A stretch of 64,000 nt of DNA from Martinezella miluonensis (GTDB lineage Bacteria > Pseudomonadota > Alphaproteobacteria > Rhizobiales > Rhizobiaceae): contig NZ_FMAH01000025.1 in assembly GCF_900094545.1 (NCBI RefSeq), positions 1 to 64,000 of the forward strand, read 5' to 3'. Position 1 is the stretch's first letter, and every line of letters starts with the position of its first letter. The notes under the pieces are model-generated. The model made no database searches and had not been told where the DNA came from. It saw only the letters and a list, made by a program, of their open reading frames with translations. The translations under genes were made by a program, and so were the position numbers. Below, one piece after another: positions 7,831-17,035 of the stretch.

Positions 7831-8502
7831 TTAGCTTGCGTCACCGAGCAGTGACATGACCTGCCGTCCGTGGGCGGCAGGTGTGCTGGCAAGGCTCACG
7901 GCCTTGCCGTCTTTCATCCTGACCTTGCCTTCCGCCACCAGCCGCAACGATTGCGGATAGAGCTGATGCTCGATCGTGAGGACGCGGGCGGCGAGGCTGT
8001 CGGCGGTATCGCCTGTTAGTACGGGCACGGCGGCCTGGCCGACAACCGGGCCTTCATCCATGCCTTCGGTGACGAAATGCACGGTGCAGCCGGCGATGCG
8101 CATACCGGCGTCGATCGCGCGCTGATGCGTGTGCAGGCCGGGGAAAAGCGGCAGCAGCGACGGATGGATATTGATGATCCGCGCTTCGTAAGCCTGGATG
8201 AAGCGGCCGGAAAGCAGCCGCATGTATCCCGCGAGGCAGATGATATCGGGCGAGAGAGCTTCCAGCTGTGAAAGGATCGCCTCTTCATGGGCTTCCTTGC
8301 TGGCGAAATCCTTGCGCGCGAAAGCGAAGGTCGCGATGCCCTCGGCTGCAGCCTTCGCCAGTCCGCCGGCATCCGCCTTGTCGGAGATGACGCCCACGAT
8401 CTCGGCCGGATAGTCGGCAGCCGCCGTTGCCTTCAGAAGAGCCAGCATGTTGGAGCCGCCGCCGGAGATGAAGACGACGACGCGTTTGCGCGGCGTGGTC
8501 AT
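7831..8502 (-). CDS. purN: Phosphoribosylglycinamide formyltransferase PurN
   Basis: This 223-aa enzyme makes formyl-GAR from GAR and 10-formyl-THF in purine synthesis. The FISGGGSNM loop is at about 12-20. The catalytic Asn-His-Asp set appears as INIHPSLLP (near 112-120) with GCTVHFVTEGMDEGP (near 139-153). Its ATG overlaps the purM stop as ATGA, so it is the second gene of a purMN operon. It converges on phnM with only three bases between the stop codons. Confidence 0.96.
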   Translation of the reverse strand: MTTPRKRVVVFISGGGSNMLALLKATAAADYPAEIVGVISDKADAGGLAKAAAEGIATFAFARKDFASKEAHEEAILSQLEALSPDIICLAGYMRLLSGRFIQAYEARIINIHPSLLPLFPGLHTHQRAIDAGMRIAGCTVHFVTEGMDEGPVVGQAAVPVLTGDTADSLAARVLTIEHQLYPQSLRLVAEGKVRMKDGKAVSLASTPAAHGRQVMSLLGDAS

Positions 8503-9572
8503 AGAGCCAGCGTGCCCTTGTAGACGGTGCCTGGGGCGCCTTCTGCGCGAGCGACCATGCGGCCGAGCGTAACCACCGCTTCGCCTTCGGCCTCGAGTGC
8601 GGCCTTCACGGCCTCGACGTTTTTAGCAGCGACGACGACGATCATGCCGACGCCGCAATTGAAGGTGCGCAGCATTTCCTTGGCCTCGACGCCGCCGACC
8701 TTTGCAAGCCACGAGAAGACCGGCGGCACCTTGACGGCGGCCAGATCGATTTCAGCGGCGAGATGCTTCGGCAGCACGCGCGGAATGTTTTCCGGGAAGC
8801 CGCCGCCGGTGATGTGGGCGAGCGCCTTGAGGGCATGCGTTTCGCGGATGGCCTTGAGCAGCGGCTTCACATAGATGCGCGTCGGCGTCAGCAGCGCTTC
8901 GCCAAGCGCCTTGCCTTCTGCGAAAGGAGCCGGCGCATCCCAGCCAAGGCCCGAAAGCTCGACGATCTTGCGCACCAGCGAAAAGCCGTTGGAATGCACG
9001 CCGGAGGAAGCGAGGCCGAGAATAATATCGCCCTCGGCAATATCGCCTGACGGCAGCAGCTGGCCGCGCTCGGCGGCACCGACGGCAAAGCCCGCCAGAT
9101 CATAATCGCCGTGAGAGTACATGCCCGGCATTTCCGCGGTTTCGCCACCGATCAGCGCGCAGCCTGCATCGCGGCAGCCGGCAGCAATGCCGCCGACGAT
9201 CGCCGCGCCCTGATCGGGATCGAGCTTGCCGGTGGCGAAGTAATCGAGGAAGAACAGCGGCTCGGCGCCTTGGACGACAAGATCGTTGACGCACATGGCG
9301 ACCAGGTCGATGCCGACGGTATCATGATAGTTCGCGTCGATCGCGATCTTCAGCTTCGTACCGACGCCGTCATTGGCGGCAACCAGCACCGGATCGGTAA
9401 AGCCTGCAGCCTTGAGGTCAAAGAGGCCGCCAAAGCCGCCGATCTCGCCGTCAGCACCGGGTCGGCGCGTCGAACGGACGGCAGGCTTGATCTTTTCGAC
9501 CAGCAGGTTGCCGGCGTCGATATCGACGCCCGCGTCGCTATAGGTCAGACCGTTTTTTCTAGACTGGCTCAT
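8499..9572 (-). CDS. purM: Phosphoribosylformylglycinamidine cyclo-ligase (AIR synthetase) PurM
   Basis: This 357-aa enzyme forms AIR from FGAM with ATP. Seen: TYSDAGVDIDAGN near 11-23, the NDGVGTKLKIA nucleotide loop, MCVNDL and LIGGETAEMPG, all standard PurM motifs. The ATG at 9572 was chosen because GGAGGCGGAAG precedes it and homologues begin near MSQS; a much longer upstream frame is non-coding. It is first in the purM-purN pair and divergent from the permease-hdaA operon. Confidence 0.96.
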   Translation of the reverse strand: MSQSRKNGLTYSDAGVDIDAGNLLVEKIKPAVRSTRRPGADGEIGGFGGLFDLKAAGFTDPVLVAANDGVGTKLKIAIDANYHDTVGIDLVAMCVNDLVVQGAEPLFFLDYFATGKLDPDQGAAIVGGIAAGCRDAGCALIGGETAEMPGMYSHGDYDLAGFAVGAAERGQLLPSGDIAEGDIILGLASSGVHSNGFSLVRKIVELSGLGWDAPAPFAEGKALGEALLTPTRIYVKPLLKAIRETHALKALAHITGGGFPENIPRVLPKHLAAEIDLAAVKVPPVFSWLAKVGGVEAKEMLRTFNCGVGMIVVVAAKNVEAVKAALEAEGEAVVTLGRMVARAEGAPGTVYKGTLAL

Positions 9573-9697
9573 GCTTCCGCCTCCGATGGCAGCCTGTCCG
9601 TCGCGACAGGGCTTTGATCGGGTCGCCATTGCATGATAGGGGCCTTTATGCAAGGCGCAAGCGCCGCAAACCCCTCGATTTTCCCCGCTTCCCATTG

Positions 9698-9722
9698 CCT
9701 GAGGCAGATTTCCGGCCTCAGG
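9698..9722. repeat. Inverted repeat in the purM/permease divergent region
   Basis: CCTGAGGC and GCCTCAGG form perfect 8-bp arms around a 9-base spacer. The right arm ends just before the candidate -35 element, so it could be an operator for either divergent operon. The cognate regulator is unknown. Confidence 0.5.
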
Positions 9723-9752
9723 CTTGACCATAATTGCGGCATCATCCTATGT
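9723..9752 (+). promoter_or_regulatory. Candidate sigma-70 promoter for the permease-hdaA operon
   Basis: CTTGACC, a 17-bp spacer and CTATGT closely match the alphaproteobacterial housekeeping promoter (CTTGAC-N17-CTATAT). It lies about 40 bp before the permease start. Confidence 0.6.
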
Positions 9753-9791
9753 CCTAAGCACACGGCAAACGGGCGCGAAGCAACGGGGAAG

Positions 9792-10925
9792 ATGATGGAG
9801 CAAAAGGTCAGCGGAGCGAGCCTCAAGCGTCAAGTCACGTTCTGGGCGATCGTGCTCGTCGCCTTCGTCTCCTTTGTTTATATCTTCAGCACGATCCTGC
9901 TGCCGTTCATCGCCGGCATGGCGGTTGCCTATTTTCTCGATCCGGTCGCCGACCGGCTGGAGCGGATCGGCCTTAACCGCCTGATGGCGACGGTGGTGAT
10001 CCTCGTATCCTTCGTGCTCATCTTCGCGCTGGCGCTGACGATCTTCATCCCGATCATCGTCAACCAGTTCAACGATTTCATTCAGCACATACCGACCTAT
10101 GTGCAGCAAGCGCAGCAGCTGGTCGCCAAGGCGCAGACGATGGTGCTGCCGGACTGGATCCGCAATCAGCTCGGAGCCATCAAGGACAACTTCTCCAGCA
10201 TCATGTCGGATGGGCTGAGCTTCGTCGGTGGGCTCTTCGCGCAGATCTGGAGCTCCGGAAAGGCGCTGGCCAACATCATCTCGCTGATGGTCGTCACGCC
10301 CGTCGTCGCATTCTACATGTTGCTCGATTGGGACCGGATGATCTCCAAGGTTGACGACTGGATCCCGCGCGACCATGTCGCCACCGTCCGCCAGATTGCT
10401 CGCGAGATCGATCAGGCGATTGCTGGCTTCATCCGGGGGCAGGGCTCGCTCTGCATCATTCTCGGCGTCTACTACGGTGTCGGCCTCTCGCTGGTCGGCC
10501 TGAACTTCGGTCTGCTGATCGGCCTCTTCGCCGGCATGATCAGCTTCATTCCCTATGTCGGTTCGATGGTCGGCCTCGTTCTGGCCGTCGGCGTAGCGCT
10601 CGTTCAGTTCTGGCCCGATTACCTGTGGGTCGGCCTGACGCTTGTCGTCTTCTTCACCGGCCAGTTCCTGGAAGGCAATGTGCTGCAGCCGAAACTCGTC
10701 GGCGAAAGCGTCGGCCTGCATCCGGTCTGGCTGATGTTCGCGCTTTTCGCCTTCGGCGCCCTCTTCGGCTTCGTCGGGCTGCTGATCGCGGTTCCGGCTG
10801 CAGCCGCCTGCGGCGTCCTTGTCCGCTTCGCCCTTTCGCGGTACCTTCAGAGCGATCTCTATCATGGACGCTCGGAAGCTGGCCGGGCCCGCAGAGCCAA
10901 GGCCGGCAAGCCTGAGAATAGCTAG
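9792..10925 (+). CDS. AI-2E/PerM-family membrane permease
   Basis: This roughly 377-aa integral membrane protein has the family layout: two to three N-terminal helices, a long soluble central segment (about residues 90-190) and five or so C-terminal helices, with PYVGSMVGLVLA and the GNVLQPKLVGESVGLHP motif of the AI-2E_transporter family. Two adjacent ATG codons (9792 and 9795) follow GGGGAAG; the second has the better spacing. The transported substrate is unknown. It is followed two bases later by hdaA, an arrangement common in rhizobia. Confidence 0.85.
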   Translation: MMEQKVSGASLKRQVTFWAIVLVAFVSFVYIFSTILLPFIAGMAVAYFLDPVADRLERIGLNRLMATVVILVSFVLIFALALTIFIPIIVNQFNDFIQHIPTYVQQAQQLVAKAQTMVLPDWIRNQLGAIKDNFSSIMSDGLSFVGGLFAQIWSSGKALANIISLMVVTPVVAFYMLLDWDRMISKVDDWIPRDHVATVRQIAREIDQAIAGFIRGQGSLCIILGVYYGVGLSLVGLNFGLLIGLFAGMISFIPYVGSMVGLVLAVGVALVQFWPDYLWVGLTLVVFFTGQFLEGNVLQPKLVGESVGLHPVWLMFALFAFGALFGFVGLLIAVPAAAACGVLVRFALSRYLQSDLYHGRSEAGRARRAKAGKPENS

Positions 10926-10927
10926 AC

Positions 10928-11641
10928 ATGACCGACGCAAAGAATGCTGATTTGAGGCGCAGGGCCGCCGAACAGCTACCCTTGGCCTTTACGCACGACC
11001 CCGCAAGCGGTCGCGACGACCTGCTCGTCGCCGATCCGCTGAGCGCGGCCGTGAGGATTGTCGATTCCTGGCCGCACTGGCCGTCGCCGGTCGTCATTCT
11101 GGCGGGTCCCGTCGGCTCGGGAAAATCGCATCTCGCCAGCATCTGGAGCGAGAGATGCGACGCAACCCCCATTCATCCCGTGGCAGGCTCCAATGCTGCC
11201 GTTATTGCGGCGGACGGTCCGGTCATTTTCGAGGATGTGGATCGCCTGGGCTTTGACGACACCGAGCTCTTCCACGTCATCAACAGCGTCCGCGAGAATG
11301 GCACCAGCCTGCTGATGACGACGCGTCTCTGGCCGATGTCCTGGCCGGTCGCGCTTCCCGATCTGCGCTCTCGTCTGAAAGCGGCAACGGTCGTCGAGAT
11401 CGGAGAACCCGACGAGGAACTGCTGTCGCAGATCATCGTAAAGCTCTTCGCCGACCGCCAGCTTTATATCGATGACAAACTCGTTCTTTATATCGTCAAT
11501 CGGATGGAGCGTTCCATGAATGCGGCGCAGCTGATCGTCGACCGTTTGGACCGGCTGGCGCTGGCGCGAGGCACGAGGATCACGCGCGTATTGGCCGCTG
11601 AAGTCTTGAATGAGCTGGGCAATTCCGGTCAGCCGGATTGA
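10928..11641 (+). CDS. hdaA: DnaA-inactivating AAA+ protein HdaA
   Basis: This 237-aa protein is short for DnaA and lacks domains I, II and IV, as expected for Hda. Residues 16-20 (QLPLA) are the sliding-clamp binding motif. Walker A GPVGSGKSH is near 59-67 and Walker B VIFEDVDR near 97-104. It would stimulate DnaA-ATP hydrolysis on the loaded clamp to prevent re-initiation. It begins two bases after the permease stop, so co-transcription is very likely. Confidence 0.9.
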   Translation: MTDAKNADLRRRAAEQLPLAFTHDPASGRDDLLVADPLSAAVRIVDSWPHWPSPVVILAGPVGSGKSHLASIWSERCDATPIHPVAGSNAAVIAADGPVIFEDVDRLGFDDTELFHVINSVRENGTSLLMTTRLWPMSWPVALPDLRSRLKAATVVEIGEPDEELLSQIIVKLFADRQLYIDDKLVLYIVNRMERSMNAAQLIVDRLDRLALARGTRITRVLAAEVLNELGNSGQPD

Positions 11642-11653
11642 GTTGATGCCGAA

Positions 11654-11671
11654 CTGTCACAGTTCCGTCGT
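11654..11671 (+). promoter_or_regulatory. Candidate Pho box upstream of ppk
   Basis: CTGTCAC-AGTT-CCGTCGT matches the CTGTCAT tandem consensus at 11 of 14 positions with an 11-bp period. A possible -10 (GATATA, 11678-11683) follows, as in PhoB-activated promoters where the box replaces the -35. It is 47 bp before the ppk ATG. Confidence 0.5.
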
Positions 11672-11717
11672 CAAACTGATATACGTGGCACAAGATTAAA
11701 AAGAGGGTAGGTGGAAC

Positions 11718-13919
11718 ATGGACTCGGCACTCACGGAACATCAGGATGCCAACCAGCAGGCCCCGGAGGCAGCACCTCCCATCAGCGAATTGCTGACCAG
11801 CCCCGAGCGCTTCATCAACCGTGAATTCTCCTGGCTGCAGTTCAATCGCCGCGTCCTCGAGGAAACATTGAATACGGCGCACCCGCTGCTTGAGCGTGTC
11901 CGCTTCCTCTCCATCTCCGCCGCCAACCTCGATGAATTCTTCATGGTGCGTGTCGCAGGCCTCGAAGGCCAGGTCCGCCAGAAGATCCTGGTGCGCACGC
12001 CCGACGGCAAGACGCCCGCCGAGCAGCTCGACGACATCCTGCGCGAGATCGACAATCTGCAGATGGAGCAGCAGGCCTCGCTTGCCGTCCTGCAGCAATA
12101 TCTCGCCAAGGAAGATATTCTGATCGTCCGCCCGGCCGCGCTTTCCGATATGGACCGGCAATGGCTCCACACCGAGTTCGAACAGGCGATCTTCCCGGTC
12201 CTGACGCCGCTGTCTATCGACCCGGCGCATCCGTTCCCCTTCATCCCGAACCTCGGCTTCTCCATCGCGCTGCAGCTGAAGAGCATGAACGGCCGCGAGC
12301 CGATGACGGCGCTGCTCCGCCTGCCGCCGGCGCTCGATCGCTTCGTCCGCCTGCCGGATGCCAGCAACGTCATCCGCTACATTACGCTTGAAGACGTCGT
12401 GAACATCTTCATTCACCGGCTCTATCCCGGGTACGAGGTGCAGGGCTCCGGTACGTTCCGCATCATCCGCGACAGCGATATTGAAGTCGAGGAAGAGGCC
12501 GAAGACCTGGTACGCTTTTTCGAAACCGCATTGAAGCGCCGCCGCCGCGGCTCGGTGATCCGTATCGAGACCGATTCCGAAATGCCGCTCGAACTGCGTC
12601 AGTTCGTGGTGGAATCGCTGAACGTGCCGGGCAACCGTATCGCGGTTCTGCCGGGTCTGCTCGCCCTCAATACGCTCTCCGAGATCTGCAAGGCCCCGCG
12701 CGACGATCTTCGTTTCGAGCCCTACAATGCGCGATTTCCTGAGCGCGTCCGCGAGCATGCCGGCGATTGCTTCGCCGCCATCCGCGAAAAGGACATGGTG
12801 GTCCACCACCCCTACGAATCCTTCGACGTGGTGGTCCAGTTCCTTCTCCAGGCTGCGCGCGATCCTGACGTTCTGGCGATAAAGCAGACGCTCTATCGTA
12901 CCTCGAACGACAGCCCGATCGTGCGCGCCCTGATCGATGCGGCCGATCTCGGCAAGTCGGTTACGGCCCTGGTGGAACTCAAGGCCCGCTTCGATGAAGA
13001 GGCAAACATCCGCTGGGCGCGCGATCTGGAGCGTGCCGGCGTGCAGGTCGTGTTCGGCTTCATCGAACTCAAGACCCATTCGAAGATGTCGATGATCGTG
13101 CGCCGCGAGGACGGCAAGCTGCGCACCTATTGCCACCTCGGCACCGGCAACTACCATCCGGTCACCGCGAAGATTTATACCGACCTTTCCTACTTTACCT
13201 GCGATCCGAAGATCGCCCACGACATGGCGAACATCTTCAATTTCATCACCGGCTATGGCGAGCCGGAACATGACATGAAGATTGCGGTTTCGCCTTACAC
13301 GCTTCGCAGCCGCATCCTCGAGCATATCGAGGGCGAGATCGAGCATGCCAAGAGCGGCCAGCCGGCGGCGATCTGGATGAAGATGAATTCGCTCGTCGAT
13401 CCCGATATCATCGACGCGCTCTATCGCGCCAGCAATGCGGGCGTCGAGATCGACCTCGTCGTTCGCGGCATCTGCTGCCTGCGTCCGCAGGTGCCCGGTC
13501 TTTCCGAGAAAATCCGCGTCAAGTCGATCATCGGCCGCTTCCTCGAACACAGCCGCATCTTCTGTTTCGGCAACGGTCAGGGTCTGCCGTCGGAGAAGGC
13601 GCTGGTCTATATCGGTTCGGCCGACATGATGCCAAGAAACCTCGACCGCCGCGTCGAAACCCTCGTGCCGCTGACCAACAAGACGGTGCACGAACAGGTT
13701 CTTTCACAGATCATGCTGGGCAATATTATTGACAATCAACAGAGCTACGAGATATTGCCGGACGGTACTTCAAGGCGCATGGAAGTGCGCCAGGGAAAAG
13801 AGCCATTCAATGCGCAGCAGTATTTCATGACTAACCCCAGCCTGTCGGGCCGCGGTGAAGCCTTGAAATCCAGTGCGCCGAAACTGATCGCTGGGCTGTT
13901 GTCGGGCCGCAACAAATAA
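11718..13919 (+). CDS. ppk: Polyphosphate kinase PPK1
   Basis: This 733-aa enzyme reversibly makes polyphosphate from ATP. The N-terminal domain starts at RFINREFSWLQFN (about 31-43). The two PLD-like catalytic domains hold the histidine motifs, including the LKTHSKMSM stretch (near 452-460) with the autophosphorylated His and YCHLGTGNYHP near 469-479. Its length is normal for PPK1. The start follows GGTAGGTGG. ppx begins 11 bp downstream, so synthesis and breakdown enzymes share an operon. A candidate Pho box suggests induction under phosphate limitation. Confidence 0.96.
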   Translation: MDSALTEHQDANQQAPEAAPPISELLTSPERFINREFSWLQFNRRVLEETLNTAHPLLERVRFLSISAANLDEFFMVRVAGLEGQVRQKILVRTPDGKTPAEQLDDILREIDNLQMEQQASLAVLQQYLAKEDILIVRPAALSDMDRQWLHTEFEQAIFPVLTPLSIDPAHPFPFIPNLGFSIALQLKSMNGREPMTALLRLPPALDRFVRLPDASNVIRYITLEDVVNIFIHRLYPGYEVQGSGTFRIIRDSDIEVEEEAEDLVRFFETALKRRRRGSVIRIETDSEMPLELRQFVVESLNVPGNRIAVLPGLLALNTLSEICKAPRDDLRFEPYNARFPERVREHAGDCFAAIREKDMVVHHPYESFDVVVQFLLQAARDPDVLAIKQTLYRTSNDSPIVRALIDAADLGKSVTALVELKARFDEEANIRWARDLERAGVQVVFGFIELKTHSKMSMIVRREDGKLRTYCHLGTGNYHPVTAKIYTDLSYFTCDPKIAHDMANIFNFITGYGEPEHDMKIAVSPYTLRSRILEHIEGEIEHAKSGQPAAIWMKMNSLVDPDIIDALYRASNAGVEIDLVVRGICCLRPQVPGLSEKIRVKSIIGRFLEHSRIFCFGNGQGLPSEKALVYIGSADMMPRNLDRRVETLVPLTNKTVHEQVLSQIMLGNIIDNQQSYEILPDGTSRRMEVRQGKEPFNAQQYFMTNPSLSGRGEALKSSAPKLIAGLLSGRNK

Positions 13920-13930
13920 ACTGGACCTGC

Positions 13931-15451
13931 ATGGTTGAATCAGAAGCCCAGGGGCGCCTTCCCGGTATTGCCCCTGTCTCCGTTGTCGATATCGGGTCGA
14001 ACTCGGTCCGTCTCGTCGTCTATGAAGGCCACTCGCGGTCGCCAACCATTCTTTTCAACGAGAAAGTGCTTTGTGGCCTCGGAAGAGGCATAGCACTGAC
14101 GGGAAAGATGGATGAAGAAGGCGTGGCGCGGGCCCTTGCGGCCTTGCATCGCTTTAAGGCGCTCTCCGATCAGGCTCGTGCCTCAACCATCTATGTGCTC
14201 GCGACAGCAGCGGCACGCGAGGCCAGCAACGGCCCCGAATTCATCCATCAGGCCGAAACGATCCTGCAGCGCAAGGTGCGTGTGCTTTCGGGCGAAGAAG
14301 AAGCGCGCTTTTCCGCGCTCGGCATCATCAGCGGCTTCTTCCATCCGGATGGCATCGCCGGCGATCTCGGCGGTGGCTCGCTGGAGCTGATCGACATCAA
14401 GGACCGCGAAATCGGCAAGGGCATCACGCTGCCGCTCGGTGGCCTGCGCCTGTCCGAATATGCCGGCGGCTCGATCGAAAAGGCGCGCGGCTTTGCGCGT
14501 AAGCACGTCAAGACGGCGAAGCTCTTGAGCAAGGGCGAGGGCCGCACGTTCTACGCCGTTGGCGGCACATGGCGAAACATCGCCAAGCTGCATATGGAAA
14601 TCCGAAAGTATCCGCTGCACATGATGCAGGGCTACGAAGTGCCGCTCGACGAAATGATTCGCTTCCTCGACCAGCTGGGCGAGGCGAGAGATGCCAAGGA
14701 TCCGGCGCTGCAGACGATTTCCAAGCACCGCCGTTCGCTGCTGCCCTTTGGCGCGGTCGCCATGCGCGAAGTGCTGACGGCCATGAACCCCTCCATCATC
14801 TCCTTTTCCGCACAGGGTGTGCGCGAAGGCTATCTCTATTCGTTGTTGACGGAGGCCGAGCGCCATAGCGATCCGTTGCTGGTGGCGGCGGGCGAGCTTG
14901 CCATCCTGCGTGCCCGTTCGCCGGAGCATGCCCGCGAACTCGCCGAGTGGACAGGGCGGATGATGCCGTTCTTCGGGATCACCGAGACGGAGGAGGAAAG
15001 CCGCTATCGTCAGGCAGCCTGCCTGCTTGCCGATATCAGCTGGCGTGCCCATCCCGACTATCGCGGCCTGCAGGCACTGAACATCATCGCCCATACGTCT
15101 TTCGTCGGCATCACCCATGCCGGTCGCGCCTTCATCGCGCTTGCTAACTACTACCGCTTTGAGGGCTTGAACGACGACGGCGCAACCGAACCGCTGTCGA
15201 CGATCGCAACGCCGATGTACATCGAACGGGCGAAGCTTCTCGGCGGCCTTTTGAGGGTCGTCTACCTGTTTTCGGCGTCGATGCCCGGCGTCGTGCGCAA
15301 CCTGTCGTTCCGCCGTTCGACAAATCCGGATCTGGATCTCGAATTCGTGGTTCCGGCCGAATATCACGATTTTGCCGGTGAGAGGCTCGAGGGGCGCCTG
15401 CAGCAGCTCGGCAAGCTCACGAACCGCCGGCTGGCCTTTTGCTTCGAATAG
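13931..15451 (+). CDS. ppx: Exopolyphosphatase (Ppx/GppA family)
   Basis: This 506-aa actin-fold phosphohydrolase removes terminal phosphate from polyphosphate; some members also hydrolyse pppGpp. VVDIGSNSVRLVVYE near 18-32 is the phosphate-1 motif, LSGEEEARFSALG near 118-130 and GDLGGGSLEL near 143-152 complete the nucleotide site. A helical C-terminal extension is typical of rhizobial Ppx. It is the second gene of ppk-ppx. A terminator follows at 15472. Confidence 0.94.
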   Translation: MVESEAQGRLPGIAPVSVVDIGSNSVRLVVYEGHSRSPTILFNEKVLCGLGRGIALTGKMDEEGVARALAALHRFKALSDQARASTIYVLATAAAREASNGPEFIHQAETILQRKVRVLSGEEEARFSALGIISGFFHPDGIAGDLGGGSLELIDIKDREIGKGITLPLGGLRLSEYAGGSIEKARGFARKHVKTAKLLSKGEGRTFYAVGGTWRNIAKLHMEIRKYPLHMMQGYEVPLDEMIRFLDQLGEARDAKDPALQTISKHRRSLLPFGAVAMREVLTAMNPSIISFSAQGVREGYLYSLLTEAERHSDPLLVAAGELAILRARSPEHARELAEWTGRMMPFFGITETEEESRYRQAACLLADISWRAHPDYRGLQALNIIAHTSFVGITHAGRAFIALANYYRFEGLNDDGATEPLSTIATPMYIERAKLLGGLLRVVYLFSASMPGVVRNLSFRRSTNPDLDLEFVVPAEYHDFAGERLEGRLQQLGKLTNRRLAFCFE

Positions 15452-15471
15452 ACTTTTCGAACAGGCCTGAA

Positions 15472-15504
15472 GCCTCTCCCCGCATGGCAGGGAGAGGCGG
15501 TTTT
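15472..15504 (+). terminator. Rho-independent terminator after ppx
   Basis: GCCTCTCCC (15472-15480) pairs perfectly with GGGAGAGGC (15490-15498), followed by GGTTTT. It lies between the convergent ppx and phytase-like genes. Confidence 0.75.
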
Positions 15505-15512
15505 GTCGCTGC

Positions 15513-16873
15513 TTACTTCGCGTTCAGGAAATCACCGACTTCGAGCAGGCTGAATTCGTTGTCGTCAGCCTTGTTGACGGCGCGGCCTGCCGAGAACGGC
15601 AGGTTGTTGTCGTTGCCGATGACGATGTGCGTGGCATCGACGCGATCGACGTTCTCGATGGTGACGAAAGGCATGTCGTAGAAGCCTTCGCCGCCGCCCT
15701 GCCGACGCTTGTGGTCCGGGTCTTCGATGCGCATCAGGTCGATATAGCCGATTTTGCGAACGGACTTGCCGACATTGGCGTCGCTGAACTCGATCTTGTA
15801 GACGCGCTTCAGCTCGGCCGGAGCCTCGAAGCAATCCGGCTTCGGCTGCTTGGGATCGGCGCAAGCCTTGTCCTTCGTGCCCGCGCCATTGTCGCGTTCG
15901 ATAACGAGAGCCGTCTTTTCGTCGAGCATGTTGAAATCGCCGATGGCGATGCCCTTGTCGGCGAAAGGATAAAGCCAGCTGCGGCCGGTCCAGCTCTTCG
16001 AAGCAACGTCGAATTCGATGACGCGGATGGCCGTTTTACCATCGACGTTCTCCACCTGGCCGTCATCCTTGTAGATCGGGCCTTCCAGCAGGCCATAGAG
16101 CTTGGAGCCGTCCTTCGACATGGCGAGGCCTTGGAAGCCGCCCGAGCGCTTCAGGTTGAAGGCCGGCATCTTCTGCGTCGGATTGCCCGGCAGCTGGAGC
16201 AGCGGATTATCGGGGGACATGACAGGTTTTCCGTCAAGCGTCGTGGCAAAAACGTCCGTCAGCTGGCCGCTCGTATCGAACTTCAGCAGATAGGGACCGA
16301 ATTCGTCGCCGATCCAGAAGCCGTCGGCGACCGGCTGGATCGATTCGATGTCGAAATCGGCGCCGGTCAGATAGCGCTTGTCGGCGCCTTCCATGACGAT
16401 CGGGAAGGGGGCTTTCTTGTTCGGGTCGGACAGGAACAGGTTCTTGACCACTTCGACCTTGCCGCTATCCCAATCGAACTTGAGCTGATGCAGGAAGAGC
16501 ATCGCGTCGCTGGAATTCTGCTTGGAGCCGAAGCCGTTGTCGGTGAGCGTCCAGAACGTGCCGTCGGGCATGGTCTTGATGCCGGAGAAGCCCTGGTCGG
16601 CTGGCCTGCGAAGGGCAGCTTCAGGTCGGTGATGCGGGCGCCATCCTTGCCCGGCACGGTGCCGAGCGCTTCGGTGCGCTTGCGATCCGGCGTGGTGAAC
16701 TTGCCGGAGGTCTTCAGAAATTCCGGTGCATCGGCAGGAGCCGCGGCAATGGTATTGGCCGGCAGGATAGCCTGGCCGATGAGCTTTGCCTTGAACTGCT
16801 GCTCGTCTGCCTGGGCCGATGCGGCGAGCAGAATGAAGAGTGCCGTAGAGGCGGAAAGAATTCGAGTCATCAT
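15513..16873 (-). pseudogene. Esterase-like-activity-of-phytase family gene with a -1 frameshift
   Basis: The first part (from 16873) encodes a Sec signal peptide (ILSASTALFILLAASAQA) and about 90 residues up to LPFAGQP. The rest, in another frame, resumes with QGFSGIKTMPDGTFW and runs to 15513 with the beta-propeller-like body of the PF13449 family (DNGFG, DEFGPYLLKFD, ERDNGAG). The two parts join without missing protein if one base is added near 16595-16602. Restored, the product would be about 453 aa and exported. The signal sequence, ribosome site AAGGTG and an intact remainder suggest a recent mutation or a sequencing error. The enzyme's natural substrate is not known. Confidence 0.82.
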
Positions 16874-17035
16874 GTCACCTTGTTGGTGGGGAGTGGCGAA
16901 AACACCCCCCGCTTAACAGGCGAGCCATGTCGACGAATTAACGCTTAGGTGAAGATTTGGTGACTGTGGACAACCCATAGGGTGTGAAGCTAAGACGCGT
17001 ATTGATTTCGAAATGCAGCTTATAATTTGTATTGC

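Noticed and set aside
11580..13691. Very long minus-strand open frame opposite ppk
   Set aside because: It mirrors ppk codons in a high-GC genome, has no domain and no ribosome site.
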